A DNA stretch of 62,005 nt from positions 1 through 62,005 of the forward strand of contig JAGAQH010000031.1 of assembly GCA_017622815.1 (NCBI GenBank), read 5' to 3'. This stretch comes from Bacteroidaceae bacterium. GTDB lineage: Bacteria; Bacteroidota; Bacteroidia; Bacteroidales; Bacteroidaceae. The notes under the pieces were generated by a model that was not told where the DNA came from, ran no database searches, and worked only from the letters and a program-made list of their open reading frames with translations. The position numbers were made by a program, and so were the translations under genes. Of this stretch, positions 43,363 to 52,900 are shown piece by piece. Every line of letters starts with the position of its first letter. Within the stretch, counting starts at the first letter, position 1.

Positions 43363-44412
43363 CTCCACCTGCTGGCGCACACTCTCCTCGTGTATGCATT
43401 CAAATATCTTCTTGATGCACTCTGCATCTATGCCCTTCAGCACACCCTGTGCGGCACGCTTGTCCAGGATTTCGCTATAGCGCTTTGTCTGTACGATGGT
43501 CATGCCGTTGTCGCGCTTGTATGCACCGATTTCGCGTGATATGCCCATGCGCTTTGCCAGCAGGTCGATGAGTTCGTTGTCTATCTCGTCAATACCCTTT
43601 CGCAGAGTGCTGAGCGAAGCCGTCAGGTCCACCGTCTCGCGGATGGTGAGCATGGACAGGATGTAGTCGAGCACATCTGGCGTAACTTGTTGTGAAGCAT
43701 CGCTCCAGGCCTTGTCCGGGTCGCAATGGCTCTCCACCATAAGGCCGTCCATACCGAGGTCCATGGCCTGCTGGCACAAGGGAGCGATGAGGTCGCGCCG
43801 GCCGCTGATGTGGCTGGGGTCGTTCACCACGGGAAGGTTGGGCAGACGGCGGTGCAACTCGATGGGAATCTGCCACATGGGCACGTTGCGGTACAGTTTC
43901 TTCTCATAACTGGTAAAGCCACGGTGTATCGCCCCCAAACGCTTAATGCCGGCACCGTTCAGACGTTGCAGGGCACCTATCCACAGTTCGAGGTCGGGGT
44001 TCACGGGGTTCTTTACGAATACCGGCAAGTCCACACCCTTCAGTGCATCTGCCAGGGATTGCATGGCAAAGGGGTTTGCCGTGGTTCGTGCACCTATCCA
44101 CAATATGTCGATGCCGTATTTCAGGGCCAGTTCCACATGTTCGGGAGTGGCCACCTCGGTGGCGGTAAGCATGCCCGTTTCCTGTTTCACCATCTGCATC
44201 CAAGGCAAGGCCTTTTCTCCGTTGCCCTCAAAGCCGCCCGGTTTGGTGCGGGGCTTCCATATTCCTGCACGGAATACGTGGAAACCCTTGCCTGCCAGTT
44301 GCTTGGCGGTGTTCATTACCTGGTCCTCTGTCTCGGCAGAGCAGGGACCTGCAATTATGAAAGGCCTCTCTGTGCTGCAAGGGAGGTTGAGGGGTTGCAA
44401 ATCTAATTCCAT
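43351..44412 (-). CDS. bifunctional DAHP synthase / chorismate mutase
   Basis: A 353-residue fusion. Residues 1-250 are a class I 3-deoxy-D-arabino-heptulosonate-7-phosphate synthase of the KDPG-like type (RPFIIAGPCSAETEDQV, KPRTKPGGFEG, WIGARTTANPFAMQ, then SHISGRRDLI and VESHCDPDKAWSDA). Residues 262-353 are an AroQ chorismate mutase (LRKGIDEIDNELIDLLAKRM, KRYSEILDKRA). It starts the shikimate pathway and also makes prephenate, a fusion common in Bacteroidetes. The C-terminal mutase may convey feedback control. It is the third gene of the Phe/Tyr operon. Confidence 0.95.
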   Translation of the reverse strand: MELDLQPLNLPCSTERPFIIAGPCSAETEDQVMNTAKQLAGKGFHVFRAGIWKPRTKPGGFEGNGEKALPWMQMVKQETGMLTATEVATPEHVELALKYGIDILWIGARTTANPFAMQSLADALKGVDLPVFVKNPVNPDLELWIGALQRLNGAGIKRLGAIHRGFTSYEKKLYRNVPMWQIPIELHRRLPNLPVVNDPSHISGRRDLIAPLCQQAMDLGMDGLMVESHCDPDKAWSDASQQVTPDVLDYILSMLTIRETVDLTASLSTLRKGIDEIDNELIDLLAKRMGISREIGAYKRDNGMTIVQTKRYSEILDKRAAQGVLKGIDAECIKKIFECIHEESVRQQVELLR

Positions 44413-44478
44413 ATTGTAGTGTCGTAGTTTTTTGTTGTTGATGATATGTGTTGATGTCGTGTTGATGATATATTGGCG

Positions 44479-45651
44479 TTAGCGTGTCCATTCGAGGGCC
44501 TTGATGCGCTCCACCGCCTCGCGGAACTTCTCGTCCTTGGCGCAGAGGCTGATGCGTATGAACCTCTTGCCGTTGGAACCGAAGATGAAGCCCGGTGTGA
44601 TGAATACCCTGGCCTCGTGCAGGACGCGCTCGGTCAGTTCCTCCACGTCGGCATAGGAGTCGGGAATCCTGCCCCAGAGGAACATGCCCACCTGATTGGG
44701 GTCGTAGGAGCAATGCAGGGTGTCCATTATTTCCTGAGCCATGGCACGTCTTCTTGCGTATGTGGCAATGTTGGCCTCCGTGTGCCACTGCTCCGTGTTG
44801 GCATAAGCCTGTGCCGCCGCCAACTGGAGGGCACGGAAGGTGCCGCTGTCTATGTTGCTCTTCACCTTCAATATCCATGAAATGAACTCGCCGTTTGTGG
44901 CCAGCATGCCCACACGCCATCCCGGCATGTTGTGGCTTTTGGACATGGAGTTGAACTCTATGCAATGGTCCTTTGCTCCCGGAATCTGCAGGATGCTGAG
45001 TTTCTCGCCCTCGTTCAGGATGAAAGAGTAGGGGTTGTCGTTCACCACTATGATATCGTGCTCCCGTGCAAAGCGCACCAGACGCTCGTAGGTTTCCCTT
45101 TGCGCACGGCCTCCCGTGGGCATGTTGGGGTAGTTTGTCCACATGAGTTTCACGCCCGTAAGGTCCATGCTCTCCAACTGGTCGAAGTCGGGTTGCCAAC
45201 CATTGTCCTCCACCAGGTCGTAGTTCACGATACGTGCCCCCAGCAGGTTGCTCAGCGATGTGTATGTCGGGTAGCCGGGGTTTGGCACCAGCACGGCGTC
45301 GCCCGGATTCACGAAGGCAAGGGTGACATGCAGGATGCCCTCCTTGGAACCTATGAGAGGCTGTATCTCCTTGGCAGGGTCCAGTTCCACACCATACCAG
45401 CGGCGGTAGAAATCGGCCATGGCCTGACGCAGTTGCGGTATGCCCGTGGTGGGTTGGTAGCCATGCGCGTCGGCCTTGCGTGCCTCACGGCAAAGTGTCT
45501 CGACGGTTTCTTCCGAGGGAGGCATGTCGGGGCTTCCGATGGCCAGAGAGATGATGTCCATGCCCTTGGCGTTCATGGCGGCAATCTCCTTGCCCTTGCG
45601 CGAGAAATAGTACTCGTTTACGGTGCTGAGTCTTTCTGCTGGTCTTATCAT
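44479..45651 (-). CDS. class I/II aminotransferase of the aromatic operon
   Basis: A 390-residue PLP enzyme. Visible motifs are SLAIGSPDMPPS (start of the fold), YPNMPTGG (substrate Asn region is here MPTGG after TNYPN), NDNPYSF and the PLP-lysine segment SMSKSHNMPGWRVG. A C-terminal arginine in FIRISL binds the carboxylate. It is annotated in relatives as aspartate or LL-diaminopimelate-like aminotransferase. Its location between prephenate dehydratase and DAHP synthase suggests it makes phenylalanine and tyrosine from their keto acids. Confidence 0.9.
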   Translation of the reverse strand: MIRPAERLSTVNEYYFSRKGKEIAAMNAKGMDIISLAIGSPDMPPSEETVETLCREARKADAHGYQPTTGIPQLRQAMADFYRRWYGVELDPAKEIQPLIGSKEGILHVTLAFVNPGDAVLVPNPGYPTYTSLSNLLGARIVNYDLVEDNGWQPDFDQLESMDLTGVKLMWTNYPNMPTGGRAQRETYERLVRFAREHDIIVVNDNPYSFILNEGEKLSILQIPGAKDHCIEFNSMSKSHNMPGWRVGMLATNGEFISWILKVKSNIDSGTFRALQLAAAQAYANTEQWHTEANIATYARRRAMAQEIMDTLHCSYDPNQVGMFLWGRIPDSYADVEELTERVLHEARVFITPGFIFGSNGKRFIRISLCAKDEKFREAVERIKALEWTR

Positions 45652-45681
45652 TGTAGTGCTTGTGTGTTCCGGATGTTTGGG

Positions 45682-46527
45682 TTATATTGTCTGCTCGCCC
45701 TCGCGGTAGATGCCCAAGGTCTGAAGTTCCTGGGTGAGGGGAGCGATGGCATTGATGGCCTGGTGCAGGCGTTGGATGTCGTTGAAGCAGATGTCCACAT
45801 AGAACATGTACTGCCACTCCTGTCCTATGATGGGCAGGGACTGTATCTTGGTGAGGTTCAGTTTGTAGAACGACAGGACGGAGAGTATGGCCGAGAGCGA
45901 ACCCTCCTCGTGCGGAAGGGTGAAGGCCAGGCTTGCCTTGTTGGACAGGTTCACGTCGCGCAACTTTCCCGCCCTTGCTATGCTGGCGAGCACCAGGAAG
46001 CGTGTGAAGTTGTGCTTGTTTGTCTCTATGCCCTCCTGCAGTACCTTGAGCCCGTATATCTTGGCCACGTCCTTGTGGCAGATGGCGGCATGTCCGCGCA
46101 GTTTCTCCCTGCTTATCTTCGCCGCCGCGCTGGCCGTGTCGTCGGCCTCCACCACCTTGATGCCCTGCATTGACTCCAGGAAGGCACGGCACTGCATCAG
46201 TGCCACGGGGTGCGAGTTCACCTCGGTGATGTCCTCCATGTTGTCCTCCGGCAGGCACATAATGCTATGCTGGATGCGCAATTTGTGCTCGCCTATGATG
46301 GTAAGGCCCGAATCGCGCAACAGTTCATAGTTGTGCAGGAGCGAACCCGCGATGGTGTTCTCTATGGCCACCAGCGCTATCATGTCGGGGTTCTGCTTCA
46401 TGGCAAGGAAGACCTCCTCGAAGTTGCTGCATTGCACGAGGTCCAGTTCCTCGCCCTGGAAGAAACGGTGCGAGGCAATGTCGTGGAAGCATCCCCTTAT
46501 TCCTTGTATGGCTACTTGTTTTCTCAT
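45682..46527 (-). CDS. pheA: prephenate dehydratase with ACT domain
   Basis: A 281-residue enzyme turning prephenate into phenylpyruvate. The catalytic part shows VAIQGIRGCFHDIA, MIALVAIENTIAGSLLHNYELL and the loop TRFLVLA (the T-R-F triad). The ACT domain (LAFTLPHEEGSLSAILSVLSFYKLNLTKIQSLPI) with a G-S-L type site is for phenylalanine feedback. The ATG at 46527 matches the family start; its predicted transcript starts only a few bases upstream. It is the first gene of the operon pheA, aminotransferase, DAHP synthase/mutase, tyrA. Confidence 0.94.
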   Translation of the reverse strand: MRKQVAIQGIRGCFHDIASHRFFQGEELDLVQCSNFEEVFLAMKQNPDMIALVAIENTIAGSLLHNYELLRDSGLTIIGEHKLRIQHSIMCLPEDNMEDITEVNSHPVALMQCRAFLESMQGIKVVEADDTASAAAKISREKLRGHAAICHKDVAKIYGLKVLQEGIETNKHNFTRFLVLASIARAGKLRDVNLSNKASLAFTLPHEEGSLSAILSVLSFYKLNLTKIQSLPIIGQEWQYMFYVDICFNDIQRLHQAINAIAPLTQELQTLGIYREGEQTI

Positions 46528-46535
46528 TGTATTGG

Positions 46536-46543
46536 CAAAGGTA
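46536..46543 (-). promoter_or_regulatory. -7 element of the Phe/Tyr operon
   Basis: TACCTTTG on the minus strand, with only eight bases between its last G and the ATG of pheA. Transcription would start 5-8 nt downstream, so the message would be nearly leaderless. Confidence 0.55.
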
Positions 46544-46619
46544 TATATTTTTGGTAGTACGCGCATGTTTCTACCATTAAAAAAGATAGATATTACGCAT
46601 TAAGGTAGAATATAGACCA

Positions 46620-46823
46620 TTATTTCTTGAACTCGCCGGTGATATTGTCCACGATGGACGGGTCGAGGCTTACCGCCTGGCGGAGGTCCTCCATGGCTCC
46701 CTTCTTGTCGCCTGCCAGCATCTTCAACCGGCCACGTTCCTTCAGTATGTTGGCGTTAGGTCCTCCCTTCTCCAGTTCTTCGTCCATGGCGGCTATCATG
46801 GCCATGATCATGTGCTTTTCCAT
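46620..46823 (-). CDS. small TPR-like protein (67 aa)
   Basis: One tetratricopeptide-like helix pair is visible: AMIAAMDEELEKGGPNANIL and ERGRLKMLAGDKKGAMEDLRQAVSLDP, the last with the G-x-A...A-x-P spacing of TPR. Start at MEKHMIMAM. It may be a small protein-binding subunit; nothing shows its partner. It stands alone between the aromatic operon and the nucleosidase gene. Confidence 0.6.
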   Translation of the reverse strand: MEKHMIMAMIAAMDEELEKGGPNANILKERGRLKMLAGDKKGAMEDLRQAVSLDPSIVDNITGEFKK

Positions 46824-46887
46824 ATACCTTATATTGTTCGTTTTTATTGTTGATACTATGTGTGGATTATCGCCTCCCGACGCGAGG

Positions 46888-46953
46888 GGCTCTCACAATA
46901 CGTTGTCAAGGCTCTCACAATACGTTGTCAAGGCTCTCACAATACGTTGCTAC
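46888..46953. repeat. 22-bp tandem repeat, three units
   Basis: GGCTCTCACAATACGTTGTCAA occurs at 46888 and 46910, and a third copy at 46932 ends GCTAC in place of GTCAA. Next to it, at 46990-47035, CTCAAACGGCATTG occurs twice and runs into the end of the nucleosidase gene. Confidence 0.9.
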
Positions 46954-47021
46954 GCCCCTCGCAACGGGGCGCGTTTTCACGGGCATTGCAGAGGTTTCTC
47001 AAACGGCATTGCGTGGACACC

Positions 47022-47744
47022 TCAAACGGCATTGGTCAGGTGGTCGATTACCCTGATATTCGTCTCCTTCAGTGCCTGGCTGGCTTTGGCCAGATTGCGC
47101 GAGAACTCCTCGAATGTCTCCGCACCGCTATCGCAAAGGTCGGTGACGCTCTTCACGAAGAGTATGGGCGTGGCCATGAGCGAGCACACGAAGGCAACGG
47201 CCGCTCCCTCCATGTCCTTCAGTTCGCCCCCGTTTTCCTGTATTATCTTGAGGTCGCAGGGTTGCATGTCCAGGGATGAACCTGTCGTCACCTTGCCCAT
47301 GGGCAGATGCAACTGCCCGGCAAGAGCCTCCGCCCCTTCCCACACGGGATAGTTGCCCAAGGCCTGTGTGCCCCACTGGTCGTCGCCCGGAACACGGCGG
47401 TCGTGGAACATGCATGCGTTGCCTATGTACACCTTGGCTATGTCCGCCCCCCTGGATTGGAAGCCTCCGCACGTGCCGCTGTTGATGACCAGATCCGGGT
47501 GCAGACGCTCTATGGCGGCCAGTGTGGCCATGGAGGCCGCCTCGCATCCTACCAGGTCGCTCCCGTGTTGCTGTCCGTTGAGCACCACACTTAGCGTGGA
47601 GGTTTCTCCGTTGGCGCCCTTGATGCTTGTCTGATAAAGTTTGCAAGGCAACGGAGCGAAGAAATCCTTCACCTCCTGAACCCCGTAGTGGTCAATGAAA
47701 GGCTGGGCCTCTGCCTGCATGGCTATGATGTAGAGAATGTTCAT
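47022..47744 (-). CDS. MTA/SAH nucleosidase-like phosphorylase-superfamily protein
   Basis: A 240-residue protein of the nucleoside phosphorylase fold. MNILYIIAMQAEAQPF opens with the acidic residue of MTA/SAH nucleosidases; LVINSGTCGGF is the glycine-rich phosphate/ribose loop; DMEGAAVAFVC holds the ribose-binding glutamate and SVTDLCDSG the catalytic aspartate. It probably recycles methylthioadenosine or S-adenosylhomocysteine, but may be a divergent subgroup. The gene end includes a short repeated phrase shared with the downstream spacer. Confidence 0.87.
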   Translation of the reverse strand: MNILYIIAMQAEAQPFIDHYGVQEVKDFFAPLPCKLYQTSIKGANGETSTLSVVLNGQQHGSDLVGCEAASMATLAAIERLHPDLVINSGTCGGFQSRGADIAKVYIGNACMFHDRRVPGDDQWGTQALGNYPVWEGAEALAGQLHLPMGKVTTGSSLDMQPCDLKIIQENGGELKDMEGAAVAFVCSLMATPILFVKSVTDLCDSGAETFEEFSRNLAKASQALKETNIRVIDHLTNAV

Positions 47745-47832
47745 GTATGTAGTGTTTGTGTGCGTGTGTTAATCTTTCTTGCAAAGTTATGAAAAGATAT
47801 TATATAATAGGTGTACTTTGGCGGAAAAATAG

Positions 47833-47840
47833 TATCTTTG
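47833..47840 (+). promoter_or_regulatory. -7 element of the antiporter gene
   Basis: TATCTTTG, about 35 nt before the ATG at 47875. TTTG at 47817-47820 is closer than usual (12 nt). On the other strand TAACTTTG at 47782-47789 may serve the divergent nucleosidase gene. Confidence 0.5.
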
Positions 47841-47874
47841 CATCCGTTTATCCGGAAATCCTAACCAATACGAT

Positions 47875-49329
47875 ATGATATTTACCGCAGAAAACATTCT
47901 GTTGATAGGTGCGATACTGATATTCTGCGCCATTATGATCAGTAAGACCGGCTACCGCTTCGGTATCCCCACCTTGTTGTTGTTCCTGCTCGTGGGCATG
48001 GGCTTCGGCACCGACGGTCTCGGTCTTGAGTTCAACAGTGCCAAGGATGCCCAGTTCATAGGTATGATAGCCCTGAGCATCATCCTGTTCACCGGTGGTA
48101 TGGACACCAAGTTGCGCGACATAAAGCCCGTCATGGCACAGGGTATGATACTCTCCACCGTGGGCGTGTTGCTCACCACTCTGCTCACGGGCGGCTTCAT
48201 CTTCTGGCTTTCCGGATTCTCGTCCATGAACATAGCCATGCCCATACTGACCAGCCTTCTGCTGGCCGCCACAATGTCCTCTACCGACTCGGCATCCGTC
48301 TTCAACCTGCTCCGTTCGCAGAGGATGAACCTGAAGGAGAACCTCAAGCCCATGCTGGAGTTGGAGAGCGGTAGTAACGACCCCATGGCATACATGCTCA
48401 CCATAGCCCTCATACAGGTAATTGCCAGCGGTAGCGGTTTCGACATTGGCCTTCTGGTCAAGGACCTGCTTGTCCAGTTCTTCGTGGGCGGTGTAATGGG
48501 TTATGCCTTCGGACGCCTGGCCGTATGGCTTATAAATAAGGTGAACCTCTCCAACAGTTCCCTGTATCCCATCCTCTTGCTGAGCCTTGTGTTCATCACC
48601 TTCACCATCACCGACCTGCTCCATGGCAACGGTTATCTGGCCGTGTACATCCTGGGCGTTATCGTGGGCAATGCACGGCTCGTCTTCCGCAAGGAGATAA
48701 ACACCTTCATGAACGGCCTCACATGGTTCAGCCAGATAGTGATGTTCCTTTCTCTGGGCCTTCTGGTCAACCCCCACGAGATGCTGGGAGTCTCCGTCTG
48801 CGCCATGCTCATAGGCCTCTTCATGATATTCGTGGCACGTCCGCTCACCGTAATGCTATGCCTCCTGCCCTTCCGCCAGATGACCTTCAAGGCCAAGTGC
48901 TTCGTCTCCTGGGTGGGTCTCCGTGGTGCCGTGCCCATCATCTTCGCCACCTATCCCGTGGTGTCCGAGATTCCCGGTTCGCAGGTCATCTTCAACATAG
49001 TGTTCTTCATCACCCTCCTGTCCCTGATTTTCCAGGGCATGACCATCGCCCCCGTGGCAAAGTGGCTCAGCCTTGACCTCCCCGAGGAGAAGGAGGGCAA
49101 CGAGTTCGGCGTGGAGATTCCCGAGGAGATAGACAGCCAGTTGACCGACGTTACCCTCACCCCCGAGATGCTTGAGGACGGAAACCGCCTGATGGACATG
49201 AACATCGCCCCCGGCACTCTGGTGATGCTCGTGAAGCGTGGCTCCGAGTTTATGATTCCCAACGGACGCATGGAATTGAAGGTGGGAGACAAACTCCTGT
49301 ACATCTCCGAGAACAAGAAGGAAGAGTGA
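47875..49329 (+). CDS. CPA1-type K+/H+ antiporter with TrkA-C domain
   Basis: A 484-residue transporter. The first 390 residues are membrane-embedded with about 12-13 helices, including SSTDSASVFNLLRSQ and LELESGSNDPMAYML (the ND pair of cation exchange), and ISWVGLRGAVPIIFAT-like VSWVGLRGAVPI. The last 70 residues form a TrkA-C regulatory domain (LEDGNRLMDMNIAPGTLVMLVKRG). It resembles NhaP2/CvrA and would exchange potassium for protons under alkaline or salt stress. Single gene with its own promoter. Confidence 0.93.
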   Translation: MIFTAENILLIGAILIFCAIMISKTGYRFGIPTLLLFLLVGMGFGTDGLGLEFNSAKDAQFIGMIALSIILFTGGMDTKLRDIKPVMAQGMILSTVGVLLTTLLTGGFIFWLSGFSSMNIAMPILTSLLLAATMSSTDSASVFNLLRSQRMNLKENLKPMLELESGSNDPMAYMLTIALIQVIASGSGFDIGLLVKDLLVQFFVGGVMGYAFGRLAVWLINKVNLSNSSLYPILLLSLVFITFTITDLLHGNGYLAVYILGVIVGNARLVFRKEINTFMNGLTWFSQIVMFLSLGLLVNPHEMLGVSVCAMLIGLFMIFVARPLTVMLCLLPFRQMTFKAKCFVSWVGLRGAVPIIFATYPVVSEIPGSQVIFNIVFFITLLSLIFQGMTIAPVAKWLSLDLPEEKEGNEFGVEIPEEIDSQLTDVTLTPEMLEDGNRLMDMNIAPGTLVMLVKRGSEFMIPNGRMELKVGDKLLYISENKKEE

Positions 49330-49564
49330 AGGGAAACGGAAAGGTGAAAACGGAAAACGGAAAACTAACATACCCCCTCCGCTTCGCTCGTCCCCCTATC
49401 TTAGGGGGACAAAGTAAACTGAAAACTGAAACTAACCCCCCCCCTCCTCTTTCCTCCCCTGAGACAGGGGAGGTGCCCGTAGGGCAGAGGGGTATGACAA
49501 ATAGGAAAACGGAAAACTGAAATCTACGAGTAAGCAGATGAGTAATTAACGTTTGTGATTGGCA

Positions 49565-51052
49565 ATGGTATTCTCGGATTTATTCTTTCTCTTTGTCTTC
49601 CTGCCGGCATTCTTCCTCTCCTATATGCTTGCCGCATACGTGGACAGGAAGTGGCTCTCCTCGCACAGGTGCCGCAATGCCTGCCTTGTGCTCTTCTCCC
49701 TGCTCTTTTATGCATGGGGCGAACCGGTGTATGTGTTCCTGATGTTCGCACTGGTGTTCGTCAACTTCCACATAGGCAAGTTCATAGACACGCAATCCTC
49801 GCACCGGAAACTGGCACTGAACATAGGCGTCATCACCAACGTGCTGGCACTGGGCATATTCAAGTACGCCTCGCTTACGGCAACTACCCTTACCATGATT
49901 GGCATACCCGTGCCCGACCCCAGGATAGCCCTGCCCATAGGCATCAGTTTCTACATCTTCCAGAGCATATCCTATCTCATCGATGTCTACAAGCGGGAAA
50001 GCCCTGCCCAGAGGCGCTTCATGGACCTCCTGCTCTACATAAGCATGTTCCCCCAACTCATTGCCGGCCCTATCGTGCGCTACGGCACCATTGCCGAGGA
50101 GATAAACGGGCGCGAGGTGAAGATGGGCGACGTGGCCGACGGAGTATTCCGCTTCATCTACGGCCTGGGCAAGAAGGTTATCATTGCCAACCAGATGAGC
50201 ATCGTGGCGGAACAGTTCCTGGTGAACGGCTTCGACGGATGCACCACCACGGGTGCCTGGATAGGCATACTGGCATACTCCCTGCAGGTCTACTTTGACT
50301 TCTCCGGCTATTCCGACATGGCCATAGGCATTGGGCGTTGCCTCGGGTTCCACTTCAACGAGAACTTCCGCCACCCGTACTGCTGTAACTCCATCACCGA
50401 CTTCTGGCACCGTTGGCATATCTCCCTGGGAAGTTTCTTCCGCGACTATGTCTACATACCCCTGGGCGGTAACCGCCGGCACCAGTGGTTCAACATCCTG
50501 GCCACGTGGTTCCTGACCGGTTTCTGGCACGGTGCCAGTTGGAACTTTGCATGCTGGGGCCTCTACTTCGGCATCATCCTCCTGTTCGAGAAATACACCC
50601 TCATGAAGAACGTGGGCAAACCTCTGCCCACCCCCGACCACAAGGGACGTCCCCGATACCGCAAGGTGATGGATTTCATCCCCTCGCCCTTCCTGCACCT
50701 CTATGCCATGGGGCTTGTCACCCTGGGACGAGGCCTGTTCTACTTTACCGACTTCGGCCAGATGAAGGAGTTCTTCGTGAAGGCATTCGGCGGAGCGGAG
50801 GAACTCCACTCGTATGTCAGCGTAAGCGCCATAACCGACCACTTCTGGTTGTGGGTGGTGGCAATCCTCTTCTGCATGCCCGTCAGGGAATGGTGCTACG
50901 GGCACCTTGTCCGTGTGGCAGGCGAGGACAGCACCACCACCAGGAACGTGGTGTTCCTGAGCCGTACCGTGCTCTCCGTGGCAATCATGGTGCTCAGCGT
51001 GGCGCTGCTTGTGGGCGAGACAAACAATCCGTTCATCTATACACGATTCTAA
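49565..51052 (+). CDS. MBOAT-family membrane O-acyltransferase
   Basis: A 495-residue polytopic enzyme. Marks are MVFSDLFFLFVFLPAFFLSY, PIGISFYIFQSISYLIDVY, the HRWHISLGSFFRDYVYIPLGG block and the catalytic histidine of TGFWHGASWNF. It belongs with AlgI/DltB and passes acetyl groups across the inner membrane. The DHHW gene starts 16 bp downstream, matching the AlgI plus AlgJ/AlgX arrangement for glycan O-acetylation. The ATG at 49565 is used; a TTG two codons earlier is in frame. Confidence 0.93.
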   Translation: MVFSDLFFLFVFLPAFFLSYMLAAYVDRKWLSSHRCRNACLVLFSLLFYAWGEPVYVFLMFALVFVNFHIGKFIDTQSSHRKLALNIGVITNVLALGIFKYASLTATTLTMIGIPVPDPRIALPIGISFYIFQSISYLIDVYKRESPAQRRFMDLLLYISMFPQLIAGPIVRYGTIAEEINGREVKMGDVADGVFRFIYGLGKKVIIANQMSIVAEQFLVNGFDGCTTTGAWIGILAYSLQVYFDFSGYSDMAIGIGRCLGFHFNENFRHPYCCNSITDFWHRWHISLGSFFRDYVYIPLGGNRRHQWFNILATWFLTGFWHGASWNFACWGLYFGIILLFEKYTLMKNVGKPLPTPDHKGRPRYRKVMDFIPSPFLHLYAMGLVTLGRGLFYFTDFGQMKEFFVKAFGGAEELHSYVSVSAITDHFWLWVVAILFCMPVREWCYGHLVRVAGEDSTTTRNVVFLSRTVLSVAIMVLSVALLVGETNNPFIYTRF

Positions 51053-51068
51053 CCCCCCCGAGGCAACA

Positions 51069-52649
51069 ATGAAGCATGACAAGATATACCTGACACTCGT
51101 TGGCATCGTCTTTGCGGCCTTTGCCTTGGTGTTCGACACCTTCCCGCGTCCGCGCTATTCCGAGTTGGAGAAGCGCGACCTTGCCACCTTCCCTGCCTTC
51201 ACTCTGGACAGCCTCTGGAGTGGCGACTATGCCGAGGCGATAGGCAAGTGGTTTTCCGATACACAGCCTTTCCGCGACAGGTTCATGGCCTTCTCCATGA
51301 CGGTGGAGGACTGGACGGTGCTGAGGGTAGGCGACGACCATGTCACATACCATGCCTCCACCGAGGGGCTTGCCGACTTTGCCGAGGGCGAAGGGATGGT
51401 TGCCGAGGAGCAGCCTGACGGGGACGACGGACGCAATCCGGGCGGATACGTCAACAAACTTACGGCCGACGAGAAGGCCAAGGTCTCCAATGCCGGCATA
51501 GTGATAATAGGGCGCGGTGAGAACGTGCGTGCTCTCATGTGTTACGGGGGTAGCGCCAAGGCCGGAACCCCCTATGCCAACGTGTGCAACAAGTACTGTG
51601 AAACCTTCCCCGGCGTGAACATCTATTGCATGATAGTGCCCTCTGCCGCGGCGTTCTACATGCCCGAGAAGGTGCAGAAGATGAGCAAGGACCAGTCGGC
51701 CACCATACGCAACATATACACCCATCTGGATTCTGCCGTGCATGCCGTGGATGTCTACACGGTGCTTGGCGAACATGCCGATGAGGACATCTACCTGAGG
51801 ACCGACCACCACTGGTCGCCCCTCGGGGCATACTATGCCGCCAGAAAGTTTGCCGAGGTGGCGGACGTGCCTTTCCACGACCTGGACGAACCGGGATATT
51901 ACCAGCCGGATACGGTATTCCGCTTCGTGGGTTCCATGTATGGATACTCCAAGGACATAGCCGTGAAGAAAGCCCCCGAGGACTTCATCTACTACAAGCC
52001 CCTGAAGGCCGTGTACGAAACCACGTTCGAGCAGTATCAGGTGGACGAGGACTATCAGGTCATCTCCGTTGGCCGTCCGCACAAGGACGAGTTCTTCAAG
52101 AAGTTCAAGGACGGCAGTTCCCTGGCATACAGCACTTTCATGGGCGGAGACACCAAGTTGACACAGGTGCGCACCAACGTGGGCAACGGCAGGAGGCTCA
52201 TTATCCTGAAGGACAGTTACGGCAATGCCCTGCCCGGCTATCTGTTCTACTCCTTCGAGGAGATACACGTCATAGACGGCCGCTACTTTACCCACAACAT
52301 GAAGGAATACGTGCGCGAGCATAAGATAACCGACATCCTCTTTGCCAACAACATCTTCCAGGCATGCGGAAGCCGCTATCGTGCCTACGAGTTCTTCCTG
52401 ACCATGAGCGAGGGTTGCCGCGAGAACCCCAGTACCGCCTTCTTCAAGAACAGGCCGAAGGACACTCTGGACGTGAAGGCGGATACCATTGCTCTGCAGA
52501 AGAGGGACTCATCCACTATTTCTGTGCCAGAAGACGTGACTCCAGATTCCTCGCTTTCCGACTCTGTACGCAATAAAGATAACAAACCGGTGGAGAGTGT
52601 TCCGGAAACGGACACCAAGGAACGTTCCGACTCCATTGTTGTTCAGTAG
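51069..52649 (+). CDS. DHHW/AlgJ-like periplasmic acetyltransferase partner
   Basis: A 526-residue protein with one N-terminal membrane anchor (IYLTLVGIVFAAFALVF). The DHHW motif occurs in LRTDHHWSPLGAYYAA (about residue 258), and IILKDSYGNALPGYLF carries the SGNH-type serine. These features match the AlgJ/AlgX family that accepts acetyl groups from the MBOAT protein and places them on periplasmic polysaccharide. The last 55 residues are a Ser/Thr/Asp-rich, likely disordered tail. The start at 51069 is favoured over a longer overlapping frame. Confidence 0.9.
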   Translation: MKHDKIYLTLVGIVFAAFALVFDTFPRPRYSELEKRDLATFPAFTLDSLWSGDYAEAIGKWFSDTQPFRDRFMAFSMTVEDWTVLRVGDDHVTYHASTEGLADFAEGEGMVAEEQPDGDDGRNPGGYVNKLTADEKAKVSNAGIVIIGRGENVRALMCYGGSAKAGTPYANVCNKYCETFPGVNIYCMIVPSAAAFYMPEKVQKMSKDQSATIRNIYTHLDSAVHAVDVYTVLGEHADEDIYLRTDHHWSPLGAYYAARKFAEVADVPFHDLDEPGYYQPDTVFRFVGSMYGYSKDIAVKKAPEDFIYYKPLKAVYETTFEQYQVDEDYQVISVGRPHKDEFFKKFKDGSSLAYSTFMGGDTKLTQVRTNVGNGRRLIILKDSYGNALPGYLFYSFEEIHVIDGRYFTHNMKEYVREHKITDILFANNIFQACGSRYRAYEFFLTMSEGCRENPSTAFFKNRPKDTLDVKADTIALQKRDSSTISVPEDVTPDSSLSDSVRNKDNKPVESVPETDTKERSDSIVVQ

Positions 52650-52820
52650 GAATACAAAGTATAATATTCCTCGTATTTTTAAAACTTTTACAATACGATG
52701 TGATACCCACATAAATGTGAGATCTTTTCCTATGTTGACACAGCTTCTTATTAGGAGTGCATGAAGGAATAGATAGTATAGTGTTGATTGATTTCTTATT
52801 TTATCAATTATACATAAAAG

Positions 52821-52853
52821 TTTTGGTATGTTCTTCTTTAATTAGTATCTTTG
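52821..52853 (+). promoter_or_regulatory. promoter of the secreted-protein gene
   Basis: TTTTG at 52821-52825, 20 nt, TATCTTTG at 52846-52853. The start of transcription near 52860 leaves a leader of about 40 nt. The rest of the 52650-52900 gap is A+T-rich and holds nothing else. Confidence 0.75.
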
Positions 52854-52900
52854 TGCATGTTTTTAAGTGATAAACATAGTTTGTTATTCTGTATTAGCAT

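Noticed and set aside
49580-51139. A 519-codon minus-strand frame across the MBOAT gene
   Set aside because: Same antisense artefact; the plus-strand MBOAT motifs are complete. Frames at 53717-55468, 55426-57051 and 51033-52322 were rejected for the same reason.
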